Source of the DNA: Candidatus Melainabacteria bacterium
GTDB taxonomy: Bacteria; Cyanobacteriota; Vampirovibrionia; Obscuribacterales; Obscuribacteraceae
NCBI GenBank assembly: GCA_003242885.1
Contig: QKMZ01000003.1
Span: forward strand, 744,001-808,000
Reading direction: 5' to 3'
Length of the DNA: 64,000 nucleotides
The number at the start of each line of letters is the position of its first letter. Position 1 is the first letter of the stretch. A program made the translations under genes and the position numbers. The notes under the pieces were generated by a model. The model saw only the letters and a program-made list of their open reading frames with translations, was not told where the DNA came from and did not search any database. This document shows, one piece after another, positions 9,501 through 18,764 of this stretch.

Positions 9501-10369
9501 TCCTTCTTCGAATCCTCGAAAGTAAAGGAGTGATCTTTGCGCTTTGGCTTCTGGCTTTCCTCGTCCTTGATCAGGTCATAACCTTCGAGCGAATTGCCCG
9601 TCTCTTTCTCGACAAACTCGCGCGCAAATTTCTCCGCGTCTTTGTGCGACAAAGTCGGCAAGGCTTTGTCATTTTCAAAATCATGATCGACTCCGGCAAG
9701 TTTGCCTTCCGGATTTATCCAAATACGCAATTCTTCCTGTTGGAGTTCTCGGACCATACGAACGCGCCAATACCAAACAGGAATCTCCTTGACCATGAGC
9801 TCGTTGGCTCTGGCAACTCCCAATTCGTACTCGAGAAAACTCTTGGCATCGTCGTCATATGAGAAGGTGATGGACTTTAAGGCGCGCTGAGTAGAAGGTT
9901 CTGGAGATTTTGGCTCAAATCGGCTAAGACTTCTTACGTTCGAGTTGGAAAGAGAGCCCAGAGGCAGTAAAGACCGCGAGCCCTCAGACTGATTTGGCGA
10001 AGGTTTCAGCACTGGAGGATTGGAAGGTGTTGCGCTCGGGTCTTCGGGTTTCGACCCGGCGGAAACAGCCTGCTCCTGTTTCGCTCCGGCCTGAGAATGT
10101 TTTTCGCCCGACTCACCGCGCTCTTCTATAGTCGCTTCGTGGGGCTCCGGGTCATACCCCAGCTTGACAGCCCACTCTGTGGCTTTCTGAATAATCTCGT
10201 CCTTTGGCATGGACAGATTGAGCGACGCGGCTGCGAATACCTCGTCGTTTTTCGCGAAATAAATGACACAGCCGATGATGCCAAACAGCACCAGCCACCA
10301 GAGGTGGCGATAAGGGGACTTTTGGTGGGCCTCCAGCCTATTTGGGTCAGCGGAGACAAATTGTGCCAT
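6599..10369 (-). CDS. Giant CPBP-family intramembrane protease with duplicated extracytoplasmic modules
   Basis: 1256 residues, multi-spanning. The CPBP (Abi/Rce1-like) metalloprotease core lies at about 510-595. It has EEALYR (EExxxR, about residue 516), WGFAH (FxxxH type, about 551) and HYIFD (HxxxD/N, about 590), the glutamate and histidine motifs of this family. The typical family length is 200-300 residues, so most of this protein is extra. About 165-350 and about 710-890 look like two copies of the same soluble unit (PepSY-like, with repeated WRxR, FTF and Lys-rich turns), each followed by a membrane segment. This suggests an internal duplication in which only the first half kept the protease. 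The N-terminus has one membrane helix then a Ser/Pro/Glu-rich linker. The C-terminus is Glu/Pro-rich. It probably acts in the inner membrane; its substrate is unknown. Confidence 0.75.
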   Translation of the reverse strand: MAQFVSADPNRLEAHQKSPYRHLWWLVLFGIIGCVIYFAKNDEVFAAASLNLSMPKDEIIQKATEWAVKLGYDPEPHEATIEERGESGEKHSQAGAKQEQAVSAGSKPEDPSATPSNPPVLKPSPNQSEGSRSLLPLGSLSNSNVRSLSRFEPKSPEPSTQRALKSITFSYDDDAKSFLEYELGVARANELMVKEIPVWYWRVRMVRELQQEELRIWINPEGKLAGVDHDFENDKALPTLSHKDAEKFAREFVEKETGNSLEGYDLIKDEESQKPKRKDHSFTFEDSKKDYKGAKMRVYVGVAGNKIESYNRYLHVPEAFERKFADIRSYNRMLAQIAGIFMTLLMIVSVFAFGWAVMTSNIRWFPVIIISLIFSFVPFLDGINNYNELLDGYDTSITYGSYITTELIKMLITLVPGTFAAVVMFGAAEALYRKTFPDHIAIEKVFTKEGLKSKAVALGLFVGHMLLLIDLGWVVSYYLMGQKIGFWCPLGVENYQILSSYVPALSAMRVGVSASFMEEALYRVVGMSLMMKISGNFWVANLFQAAAWGFAHSTYPQQPFYARGVELTLGGLLDGWILRRYGIIACIASHYIFDTFLGVKPLFTSGDPLLKAQAFLSVIPFVAIFAYSYFRSKGADDAEAEQKLLNRAVNEGIHIKEEEEAEPEEKSISYTPIVPQKRLFLFVITVLFGFACFAVREPILNMDSKVRIDRAQAESRAAEVLTRHGIQAPNYTVVSWLSEQGAGPAEQYMFEKSGFYKTSDVVEKSHSGGFCWRIRFFKPKVPEEYEVQLDGDGREIGTDIRLAEDTKGAYLTKDAALAKAVHEIDVTYPYLKPYELETASEQKRPGRTDWAFTFRSKQFDVSDARFKINVSVFGDLVSGANWSWEVPDKWTFDRSKRSFREDMASHINRAGSLLFFILGGIWAIGVLKARAIRVRAALFIGAAYVLTLIPTQLNSLPLFFYDYPTTTPLNNFLTDQLSSYAGQYIRSFFMASIVAAFAIGSMRILFPKIRLSNYFIAVTRPHNRENQSVQRTMWVDGALAGYAYVAVLEVISLVASVARTRYSPDLQQASLSTISSLMNLQFPPFDAVISAPVQGAQLLLTTAISVGIYARYCRNPRVYFIFVTLVSIGTWCGQKHIEDAVIGAVSSLAVYAWNFLFIARVAKMNPIAYFTAGLSSILFVRMISVVSHALPVMLPTLAVSALVMAGPAIIAAILSMRSEMPPAENEVAPVGPQAPPEIASLAPETAEIAAEEREEP

Positions 10370-10642
10370 GGGGCTGCCGTCAGTTAGTAATACGAATTAT
10401 TTGGAAACTAGCTTCTAACATTGTAAGTACTCGACAAGGGGAGACTACCGGAATGTTCCCAGAGTTGTTGTCAAATACAGAGAAAATTGACACCTGGCTT
10501 TCAAGATTGTTCAAAGTGGAAGACAGCCTAAAGTCCGCGTGATTTCTCTTTCTAAGGGGTTATGATCTGCCTTCGTGCTAAGTTGCCTCGCCGGCTCGGG
10601 CGTCCTCACGTGGCGCGGGTCCAGGCGGACTGGAGCGTTTGC
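10370..10642. promoter_or_regulatory. Divergent control region between protease gene and aryl-CoA cluster
   Basis: 273 bases between two outward-facing genes. A TTGACA hexamer at 10487-10492 followed 17 bases later by TTCAAA (10510-10515) could be a sigma-70-like promoter for the plus-strand aryl-CoA genes, though the -10 match is poor. GGAG at 10632-10635 is the ribosome-binding site that fixes the ligase start at GTG 10643. Confidence 0.3.
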
Positions 10643-12031
10643 GTGTCGAATACGTTCATCTGGAATGAAAAGTGCGAAAGAATTTCGCGCGGTGAGCTGG
10701 AGAGTTTGCAACTCGGTCGGCTTAAAACTCTAATTCAGCGGCTTTATGACAAAGTGCCGTTTTACAAGCAACTCATGGACGAGCGTGGTATCAGCGCGAA
10801 GTCATTGAATACGCTTGCGGATCTGAAGAATTTCCCCTTCACGAAGAAAACCGATTTGCGAGAGAACTATCCATTTGGTCTGTTCTCTGAGCCTCTGTCG
10901 AACGTGACCCGCCTTCATGCCTCCTCCGGCACGAAGGGAAAACCGACAGTTGTCGGTTACACGAAAAACGATATCGACATGTGGTCGGAAGTCTGCTCTC
11001 GCGCGCTGGCCACAGCTGGTGCGCGTCCAGGCGATATTCTCCACAACAGCTACGGCTACGGACTTTTCACCGGTGGCTTGGGCATGCACTATGGCGCGGA
11101 AAAATTCGGTGCCACTGTTGTCCCCGCATCTGGTGGCAGAACTCAACAGCAGATTCTACTTCTGCAAGATTTCGGATCGCGCATTTTGTGCTCAACGCCT
11201 TCATATGCGCTAAACATTTCGTACACGATGGAAGAGCTTGGAATCAAGCGCGACACTATCAAGTTGGAACTCGGCATCTTCGGTGCAGAACCATGGACGG
11301 AAGAATTGAGAGGTCAGATTGAAGAAAGACTTCAAATTCAGGCTCTCGATATTTATGGTTTGAGTGAAATAGTGGGACCGGGCGTTTCTATGGAATGCGC
11401 ACAGGGACGCAGTGGGCTGCACATCTGGGAAGATCACTTCCTGCCCGAGATCATCGATCCGAAAACGGGCGAAGTACTTCCTCACGGTGAAGAAGGCGAA
11501 CTCGTTTTCACGACCCTAACCAAAGAAGCAATTCCTGTTCTTCGCTATCGCACCGGAGACATCTCCAGATTGTCCATGGAGCCCTGTGTCTGCGGGCGCA
11601 CCATGGCAAGAATGCAACGTGTAAGAGCTCGCCTGGACGACATGCTCATTATCCGTGGAGTGAATGTTTATCCTTCCGAAATCGAAAAGGTGCTCCTTGC
11701 TCTTGACGAACTTTCGCCCCACTACCAACTGGTTATCGATCGAAAGAAAGCGCTCGACACACTGGAAGTGCAGGTTGAAGTCACTGAAGAATTGATCAAA
11801 CGTTGGGGACATTTTGACAATGACCGAGTCGAGTTGTCGAATCTGTCCGAACACATTCAATTGCTCCTCAAAGACAATCTCGGCATCACTGCCGACGTTC
11901 AATTGATGAAGCCAAAGGCTGTGCCACGCAGCGAAGGCAAAGCTATACGCGTGATAGACAAACGCAAAGAAGACAAGGCTTCCGCTGACAAAGCAGACGC
12001 CAAGACTCCGGTTACCTCCAAGGGCAAGTAA
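10643..12031 (+). CDS. paaK: Phenylacetate-CoA ligase family protein
   Basis: Adenylate-forming enzyme that activates an aryl acid (phenylacetate or similar) with ATP and CoA. From GTG 10643 it is 463 residues and begins SNTFIWNEK, matching the usual PaaK start; GGAG seven bases upstream supports this. The frame is open back to an ATG at 10562, but those extra residues do not look like the family. Visible motifs are the Ser/Thr/Gly-rich phosphate loop SSGTKGKPTVVGYT, YGLSEIVGPG, the YRTGDI hinge region and the C-terminal VNVYPSEIE block. A Lys/Asp/Ala-rich tail extends beyond the normal end. It is followed after 11 bases by a crotonase and two more, so it probably starts an operon feeding aryl-CoA into hydration and isomerisation steps. 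The true substrate cannot be read from sequence. Confidence 0.85.
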   Translation: MSNTFIWNEKCERISRGELESLQLGRLKTLIQRLYDKVPFYKQLMDERGISAKSLNTLADLKNFPFTKKTDLRENYPFGLFSEPLSNVTRLHASSGTKGKPTVVGYTKNDIDMWSEVCSRALATAGARPGDILHNSYGYGLFTGGLGMHYGAEKFGATVVPASGGRTQQQILLLQDFGSRILCSTPSYALNISYTMEELGIKRDTIKLELGIFGAEPWTEELRGQIEERLQIQALDIYGLSEIVGPGVSMECAQGRSGLHIWEDHFLPEIIDPKTGEVLPHGEEGELVFTTLTKEAIPVLRYRTGDISRLSMEPCVCGRTMARMQRVRARLDDMLIIRGVNVYPSEIEKVLLALDELSPHYQLVIDRKKALDTLEVQVEVTEELIKRWGHFDNDRVELSNLSEHIQLLLKDNLGITADVQLMKPKAVPRSEGKAIRVIDKRKEDKASADKADAKTPVTSKGK

Positions 12032-12042
12032 GGAGAGAGAAG

Positions 12043-13014
12043 ATGTCGACATCCACGGCAGACAGCGTTTTCACAGGCGCGCCACCAGAGTCATTCGGCT
12101 TCAAACGGATCATCTACCAGAAGTCGGGTTTCACATCGACAATTACAATCAATCGCCCCGATGTATTGAATTGCTTCGACTCGGTGACTTTGAAAGAACT
12201 CGGAACAGCCTTTGTCGATTCCTCGCAAGACGACAACGTTGCCATTGTAATAATCACGGGAGCCGGCAGCAAAGCCTTCTGCACCGGCGCTGATTTGAAG
12301 GAACAAGAAGACCACATCCTCAAGAAGCCTAATAACTACTACAAATGGATGTACCAATTCATCGAGATGCATGACCGTCTTCGCAATATCGGCAAGCCGA
12401 CGATTGCTAAGTTGAACGGCATGGTAGTAGGCGGCGGTAATGAACTGAATATGGCTTGCGATCTGGCTGTAGCGGCAGATCACGTGACCATACGTCAAGT
12501 CGGTGCCGGACGCGGCAGTGTCGCAGCTGGTGGCGCCACGCAATGGTTGCCTTTGATAATCGGCGACCGGCGCGCTCGCGAGATGTTGCTGCTTTGCGAG
12601 CCTATTGATGCATATACAGCGCTGGAGTGGGGTCTGGTCAACCAGGTAGTGCCCGCTTCTATGCTCGACCAGGCTGTGGAAGAACTGGCTCAAAAGCTCT
12701 ACAACAAATTGCCGGAGTGCACTCGCTACACAAAGCAGCAGTTGAACTTCTGGCGCGACTTCTCCTGGGGTATGACCATCGGTCATGCTCGAGACTGGCT
12801 CACTCTGCACGCTGGAGCACAGGAAACAGCAGAAGGTCTGCGTTCTTTCCGACGCAAGCAAGAAATTCCGTATCAACAGATTAGAAGCAAAGCCACAGGA
12901 CAGGCAAGCACATTCAACGGACACGTTGATACGGTGCCATGCCCTAACTGCAACGAACCGATGCCAACGACAAACGCATTTTGCGGCGCCTGCGGCACCA
13001 AGCTTAAAGGCTAA
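12043..13014 (+). CDS. Crotonase-superfamily enzyme resembling 6-oxocyclohexene-carbonyl-CoA hydrolase, with C-terminal zinc ribbon
   Basis: 323 residues. The crotonase fold covers about 20-280, with the oxyanion-hole glycines in GGGNELNMACD and a distinctive block GSVAAGGATQWLPL then LLCEPIDAYTALEWGLVNQVVP. That pattern (GS..GG.T..LPL..G...A....LCE) reminds me of the ring-opening hydrolase BamA/Oah of anaerobic benzoyl-CoA breakdown rather than of ordinary enoyl-CoA hydratases; a MenB-like or other role is possible. The last 30 residues carry CPNCNEP then CGACGTK, a four-cysteine zinc ribbon unusual for this family. GGAG precedes the ATG by 7 bases. It sits between the ligase and an enoyl-CoA hydratase, so a coupled aryl-CoA pathway is inferred. 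Confidence 0.65.
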   Translation: MSTSTADSVFTGAPPESFGFKRIIYQKSGFTSTITINRPDVLNCFDSVTLKELGTAFVDSSQDDNVAIVIITGAGSKAFCTGADLKEQEDHILKKPNNYYKWMYQFIEMHDRLRNIGKPTIAKLNGMVVGGGNELNMACDLAVAADHVTIRQVGAGRGSVAAGGATQWLPLIIGDRRAREMLLLCEPIDAYTALEWGLVNQVVPASMLDQAVEELAQKLYNKLPECTRYTKQQLNFWRDFSWGMTIGHARDWLTLHAGAQETAEGLRSFRRKQEIPYQQIRSKATGQASTFNGHVDTVPCPNCNEPMPTTNAFCGACGTKLKG

Positions 13015-13080
13015 AGACGTGCCGGCGGTTTCCAACCTCCGGAATACTACAGATTCATACTCTGACTGAAGGAGCAAGAG

Positions 13081-13863
13081 ATGATGACCCTCACCTACAA
13101 GAACATTCTCACCAGCACTGAAGATCAAATCGGTATCGTGACGCTAAATCGCCCGACCGTCTTGAACGCCCTGAGCCATGATTTGATGGACGAGTTGGTA
13201 AAGGCGTTGGAAGAGTTTGACCGCGACGATAATATCCGAGTGATCATTCTCACCGGCAGCGAACGCGCATTTGCAGCCGGCGCTGACATCAAGGAAATGT
13301 CTGACGAAACGACCATCTCGATCATGAACAAAGATCGTTTTGCGACTTGGGACAGAGTACGCTGCATCAAGAAGCCGATTATCGCTGCAGTGAGCGGATT
13401 CGCTCTGGGCGGCGGCTGCGAGCTGGTAATGACCTGCGACATGATCGTAGCTTCCGAAACAGCTCAATTCGGTCAACCGGAAATCAACATCGGGGTTATC
13501 CCCGGAGCAGGCGGAACGCAGAGATTGACCCGCGTTGTCGGCAAGCATAAAGCAATGGAAATCATCTTGACCGGACGTTCTATCACCGCTCACGAGGCTC
13601 ATGCTATGGGCTTAGTCAACCGTGTCGTTCCAGTCGAGCTTTACCTTGACGAAGCAAAAGCTCTGGCCAAAGAAATCGCCAAGAAATCTCCTGTCGCTGT
13701 AAAACTAGCAAAAGAAGCCATCCTCAAAGCATTCGACGGCTCGCTCATCGAAGGTTTGGAATTCGAGCGCAAGAACTTCTACATGCTTTTCTCTTCAGAA
13801 GATCAAAAAGAAGGCATGCGCGCATTTCTTGAAAAGCGCCAAGCGACCTTCACCGGACGCTAG
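13081..13863 (+). CDS. paaF: Enoyl-CoA hydratase
   Basis: 260 residues, standard crotonase length. It adds water to a trans-2-enoyl-CoA. Both catalytic glutamates of the family are in place, in GGGCELVMTCD and in FGQPEINIGVIPGAGGTQRL. AAGGAG six bases before ATG 13081 supports that start (a second ATG follows at once). The neighbours are an aryl-CoA ligase, an OAH-like crotonase and a PaaG-like isomerase, which favours a role in phenylacetate or fatty-acid beta-oxidation. The symbol is by context and family; it could equally be a general short-chain hydratase. Confidence 0.85.
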   Translation: MMTLTYKNILTSTEDQIGIVTLNRPTVLNALSHDLMDELVKALEEFDRDDNIRVIILTGSERAFAAGADIKEMSDETTISIMNKDRFATWDRVRCIKKPIIAAVSGFALGGGCELVMTCDMIVASETAQFGQPEINIGVIPGAGGTQRLTRVVGKHKAMEIILTGRSITAHEAHAMGLVNRVVPVELYLDEAKALAKEIAKKSPVAVKLAKEAILKAFDGSLIEGLEFERKNFYMLFSSEDQKEGMRAFLEKRQATFTGR

Positions 13864-13986
13864 TTGCGGACGCCTGGAGCAAACGTTCTTTGCGGACGTA
13901 AGCTGCGTAGTGGCAATGCCATGCATCGCCCGGCAATTCAAAGTTCATTTTAAACAGACATCGAAATAGATCTGGAGTAAAAGATT

Positions 13987-14784
13987 ATGGCTGAAGAAAC
14001 AATCCTTTTAACAGAGGTTAAGAACGGCGTCGGCATCATCACATTGAACCGTCCCGACAAGCTGAATTCGTTTACCGACGAATTGACATTCAGACTGCAA
14101 GACGCCTTGAAAGAGATGGAGAAATCCAAAGACGTAAAAGCAATCGTCATCACTGGTGCAGGTCGTGGATTCTGCGCAGGGCAAGACTTGCAAAGCCGCA
14201 GTATCAGTCACGAAGAAGGCGTTCGCCCATCACTCGGCGATTCGATCCGCCGCCGTTACAATCCGATCATCACAAAAATCCGTCGAATGGAAAAACCGAT
14301 AATCGCTGCCGTCAATGGTGTCGCAGCTGGTGCCGGTGCATCGTTGGCATTCGCTTGCGATTACCGCATCGTTGCCGAAGGTGTCAGCTTCATTCAATCG
14401 TTCACCAAAGTTGGTCTGGTTCCGGATTCTGGCGCAACCTTCCTGCTGCCGCGTTTGATTGGCGCCACCCGTGCATTCGACTTGATGCTGTCCGCCGACA
14501 AACTGGAAGCGAAAGAAGCTTTGGAACTCGGAGCAATCAACAAGATTGTTGCTGCAGATGCTCTCATGAAAGAAGCGATCGAACTTGCCGAAAAACTCGC
14601 CAAGGGACCGACCAAGGCATTCGCTCTCACAAAGCGCGCCGTCAATCGCTCCATGTTCTCAGACCTTGAAGAGCTTCTCGAGTACGAAGCACAACTGCAA
14701 GAAATTGCAGGACGCTCGGACGACTTTGCTGAAGGCGTAAAGGCTTTCGTAGAGAAACGCACCCCCGCCTATACCGGCAAGTAG
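13987..14784 (+). CDS. paaG: PaaG-like enoyl-CoA isomerase
   Basis: 265 residues of crotonase fold. The oxyanion-hole segment is GVAAGAGASLAFACD, and the active-site stretch reads FTKVGLVPDSGATFLLPRL. This keeps the aspartate (VPD) that PaaG uses instead of the second hydratase glutamate. Known PaaG enzymes isomerise the ring-epoxide of phenylacetyl-CoA and shift double bonds in later steps. GGAG nine bases before the ATG fits. A 123-base gap separates it from the hydratase upstream; both are on the plus strand. The oxygenase genes paaABCDE are not in this window, so the full aerobic route cannot be confirmed here. Confidence 0.8.
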   Translation: MAEETILLTEVKNGVGIITLNRPDKLNSFTDELTFRLQDALKEMEKSKDVKAIVITGAGRGFCAGQDLQSRSISHEEGVRPSLGDSIRRRYNPIITKIRRMEKPIIAAVNGVAAGAGASLAFACDYRIVAEGVSFIQSFTKVGLVPDSGATFLLPRLIGATRAFDLMLSADKLEAKEALELGAINKIVAADALMKEAIELAEKLAKGPTKAFALTKRAVNRSMFSDLEELLEYEAQLQEIAGRSDDFAEGVKAFVEKRTPAYTGK

Positions 14785-14807
14785 TTAGTTTCCAAAGGTT
14801 CAAGATT

Positions 14808-15335
14808 ATGCATATACTTCGGCTCACAGCCACGGCGTCAGCATTGCTCATATCGGCTGCAATTCTTTTGCAGCCGATATGTCAGTCACAAACGCCGGCG
14901 CAGGCGAGGGGGCAATCAACGCTTCTCCCACCAGACAGCAAAAACGGCATCAACCGATTATCTTGGCTGGCGGGAAGATGGAAATCGAAAAAAGAGAATT
15001 TTCACAGTTTCGAAGAACATTGGATGACGCCTCATGATGGCTGCATGGTCGGAATGGGGCGTGAGACAAATGGCAGTAAGACGGCATTCTTCGAATTTTT
15101 GCGAATCGAGGAAAGAAAGGATGGGATTTTCTACGTCGCGCAACCGAGAGGCAATGCGAAAACCGATTTCAAACTGACAAAAGAAACAGGTTCTACATTT
15201 AGGTTCGAAAATCCTCAGCACGATTTTCCGAAAGCAATCGAATATGAAAAACGCGCAGACGGCTCACTTGTGGTGCGGGTTTTAGGCGACAACACGAGAG
15301 AAAAGTCGTTCGAACACACCCTGCATAAGTTTTGA
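14808..15335 (+). CDS. Secreted DUF6265-type protein
   Basis: 175 residues. A signal peptide (about 1-33, hydrophobic core ASALLISAAILL) is followed by WLAGRWK, EEHWM, FFEFLRIEE and NPQHDFPK blocks, the pattern I associate with DUF6265, a small calycin-like beta-barrel domain of unknown function. There is no lipobox cysteine at the cleavage site. It begins 23 bases after the PaaG stop and may be co-transcribed with the aryl-CoA genes, but no functional link is visible. It is convergent with the TPR gene downstream. Confidence 0.65.
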   Translation: MHILRLTATASALLISAAILLQPICQSQTPAQARGQSTLLPPDSKNGINRLSWLAGRWKSKKENFHSFEEHWMTPHDGCMVGMGRETNGSKTAFFEFLRIEERKDGIFYVAQPRGNAKTDFKLTKETGSTFRFENPQHDFPKAIEYEKRADGSLVVRVLGDNTREKSFEHTLHKF

Positions 15336-15405
15336 TCCTTAAGTATCGGGACAACCTAGGATTGCTCTTGTAGAGAGTTGATTGTGTCGATCGGCAATGA
15401 TAAAC

Positions 15406-15438
15406 GGTCGACGCATGGCGTCGACCTTACGGTAAAAC
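15406..15438. repeat. Small dispersed palindromic repeat, copy 2 (GGTCGACGC type)
   Basis: GGTCGACGC, loop ATG, GCGTCGACC: a perfect 9-bp stem at 15406-15426, then TTACGGTAAAAC. It is the same unit as at 3098-3130, again between convergent genes and just after the stop of a minus-strand gene (15444). A terminator-like or REP-like role is plausible. Confidence 0.65.
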
Positions 15439-15443
15439 TCAAG

Positions 15444-16472
15444 CTAGAAGCCTGACTCGTGCGGAGCCAATTGTTGAGTCTCTTCTTGCTTCTGCTCTTC
15501 TTGCTGCTGCCTGCGCATGTACGGTGACGGCTGAGGAGCCTCAGGCGCGGACTGAGTCGGCGTAAGCATGTGCTCCAACATAGCGATTCTTTGCATGACC
15601 GCTGCGGTTCTTTTTTGCTCGGTGCAAGTGCGGCAAAATTCTTTGTACTCTTTAATCGCGGATGATATGTGGCGTTCTTGATCAAACATCATCGCCAGAT
15701 TCAAATGAGCTTCTGAGTTGTCTTTGTTCATGCTCAGGGTTCTATGAAAATCCTCCAACGCGCGTTGGTGATCGCCCAGCGCCAAAAGGCATTTGCCGCG
15801 GCTGGTAAAGAGCGTTTCCTCATCAAGACCTTTAAGTGTCTTCTCGCTTTCGAGCATTTGCGAAAATTGTTCAATAGCAGCCGGCCAGCGTTTTGCCCAC
15901 ATAAGCATGTCGGCATAATTCATCCACGCTTCGGTGTAGCTCCAGGGTCTATCGCCAAGCGCTTGCAAAAACCAACCTACTGCTCCATCGTAATCGTTAC
16001 GCGCTTTGGCAACCAATCCATAGAGGTTGTAAGCTTTCGGGCATTGTCCCGCATAAGCTGCCAGAGCCTGCCGAGCCTCGTCTTCAGCGTCGTTGAGCCG
16101 ATTGTTGCGCAAGTAAATATGACCGAGGTGAATGTGCGCTTCCCACGTAGAGCTTACAGCTTGTTCTAAATATTTCTTGAGCGCTTCGATCGCTTTGGTG
16201 TCTTCCAGTTTGACCATGTAGGTCACGCCCAGCCAGTACCAGGCTTGCGGCATGTACTCATTGCGAGCGAAATAAATAGACTGCTTGAAAGCGTCAACTG
16301 CACCTTCGTAGTCTTTTTCCTTGTACTTCTTGATGCCAATATCGTACTGAGCTTCGGACGGCAAAACGTGCCCTTTGCCCCGCTCGGACCTGGCATCGCA
16401 GGGCACCGCCAGATAGGCGGAAAAAGAGAGAAGAAGGGTAAATGCAAGCGTCGCTCTGTGCACTCTATCCAA
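15444..16472 (-). CDS. Secreted TPR protein
   Basis: 342 residues. A signal peptide (about 1-28, LAFTLLLSFSAYLAV) precedes about seven TPR-like helix pairs, for example YKEKDYEGAVDAFKQSIYFA, AWYWLGVTYM and AHLNLAMMF. The C-terminus (about 305-342) is Gln/Glu/Pro-rich and lacks structure. TPRs bind partner proteins; the location is periplasm or outer membrane. The start is TTG 16472 (GGGAG ten bases upstream) or GTG 16463. It begins 5 bases after the ligA stop on the same strand, so the two probably share a transcript although their functions are unrelated. Confidence 0.75.
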   Translation of the reverse strand: MDRVHRATLAFTLLLSFSAYLAVPCDARSERGKGHVLPSEAQYDIGIKKYKEKDYEGAVDAFKQSIYFARNEYMPQAWYWLGVTYMVKLEDTKAIEALKKYLEQAVSSTWEAHIHLGHIYLRNNRLNDAEDEARQALAAYAGQCPKAYNLYGLVAKARNDYDGAVGWFLQALGDRPWSYTEAWMNYADMLMWAKRWPAAIEQFSQMLESEKTLKGLDEETLFTSRGKCLLALGDHQRALEDFHRTLSMNKDNSEAHLNLAMMFDQERHISSAIKEYKEFCRTCTEQKRTAAVMQRIAMLEHMLTPTQSAPEAPQPSPYMRRQQQEEQKQEETQQLAPHESGF

Positions 16473-16477
16473 CTAGA

Positions 16478-18694
<2,217 letters not shown>

Positions 18695-18713
18695 TCATGC
18701 CCCAGATATGAGA

Positions 18714-18751
18714 AAACAGGTATGAATTTCTCGAGAAATTCATACCTGTTT
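18714..18751 (-). terminator. Perfect 38-bp palindrome, terminator of the thiolase gene
   Basis: AAACAGGTATGAATTTC, then TCGA, then its exact reverse complement: 17-bp arms around a self-complementary TCGA centre, with no mismatch. It begins 14 bases after the thiolase stop on the minus strand and is followed there by TTTTCTCAT, so it can act as an intrinsic terminator. It also lies in the leader of ligA. Confidence 0.65.
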
Positions 18752-18764
18752 CAACTTGCCTATC

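Noticed and set aside
9053..9862. Plus-strand open frame (269 codons) inside the protease gene
   Set aside because: It lies antisense to conserved protease sequence, with no ribosome-binding site or domain.
12091..13128. Long antisense open frame (345 codons) over the OAH-like gene
   Set aside because: It mirrors a well-supported enzyme gene and encodes no recognisable protein; it is a codon-bias shadow.
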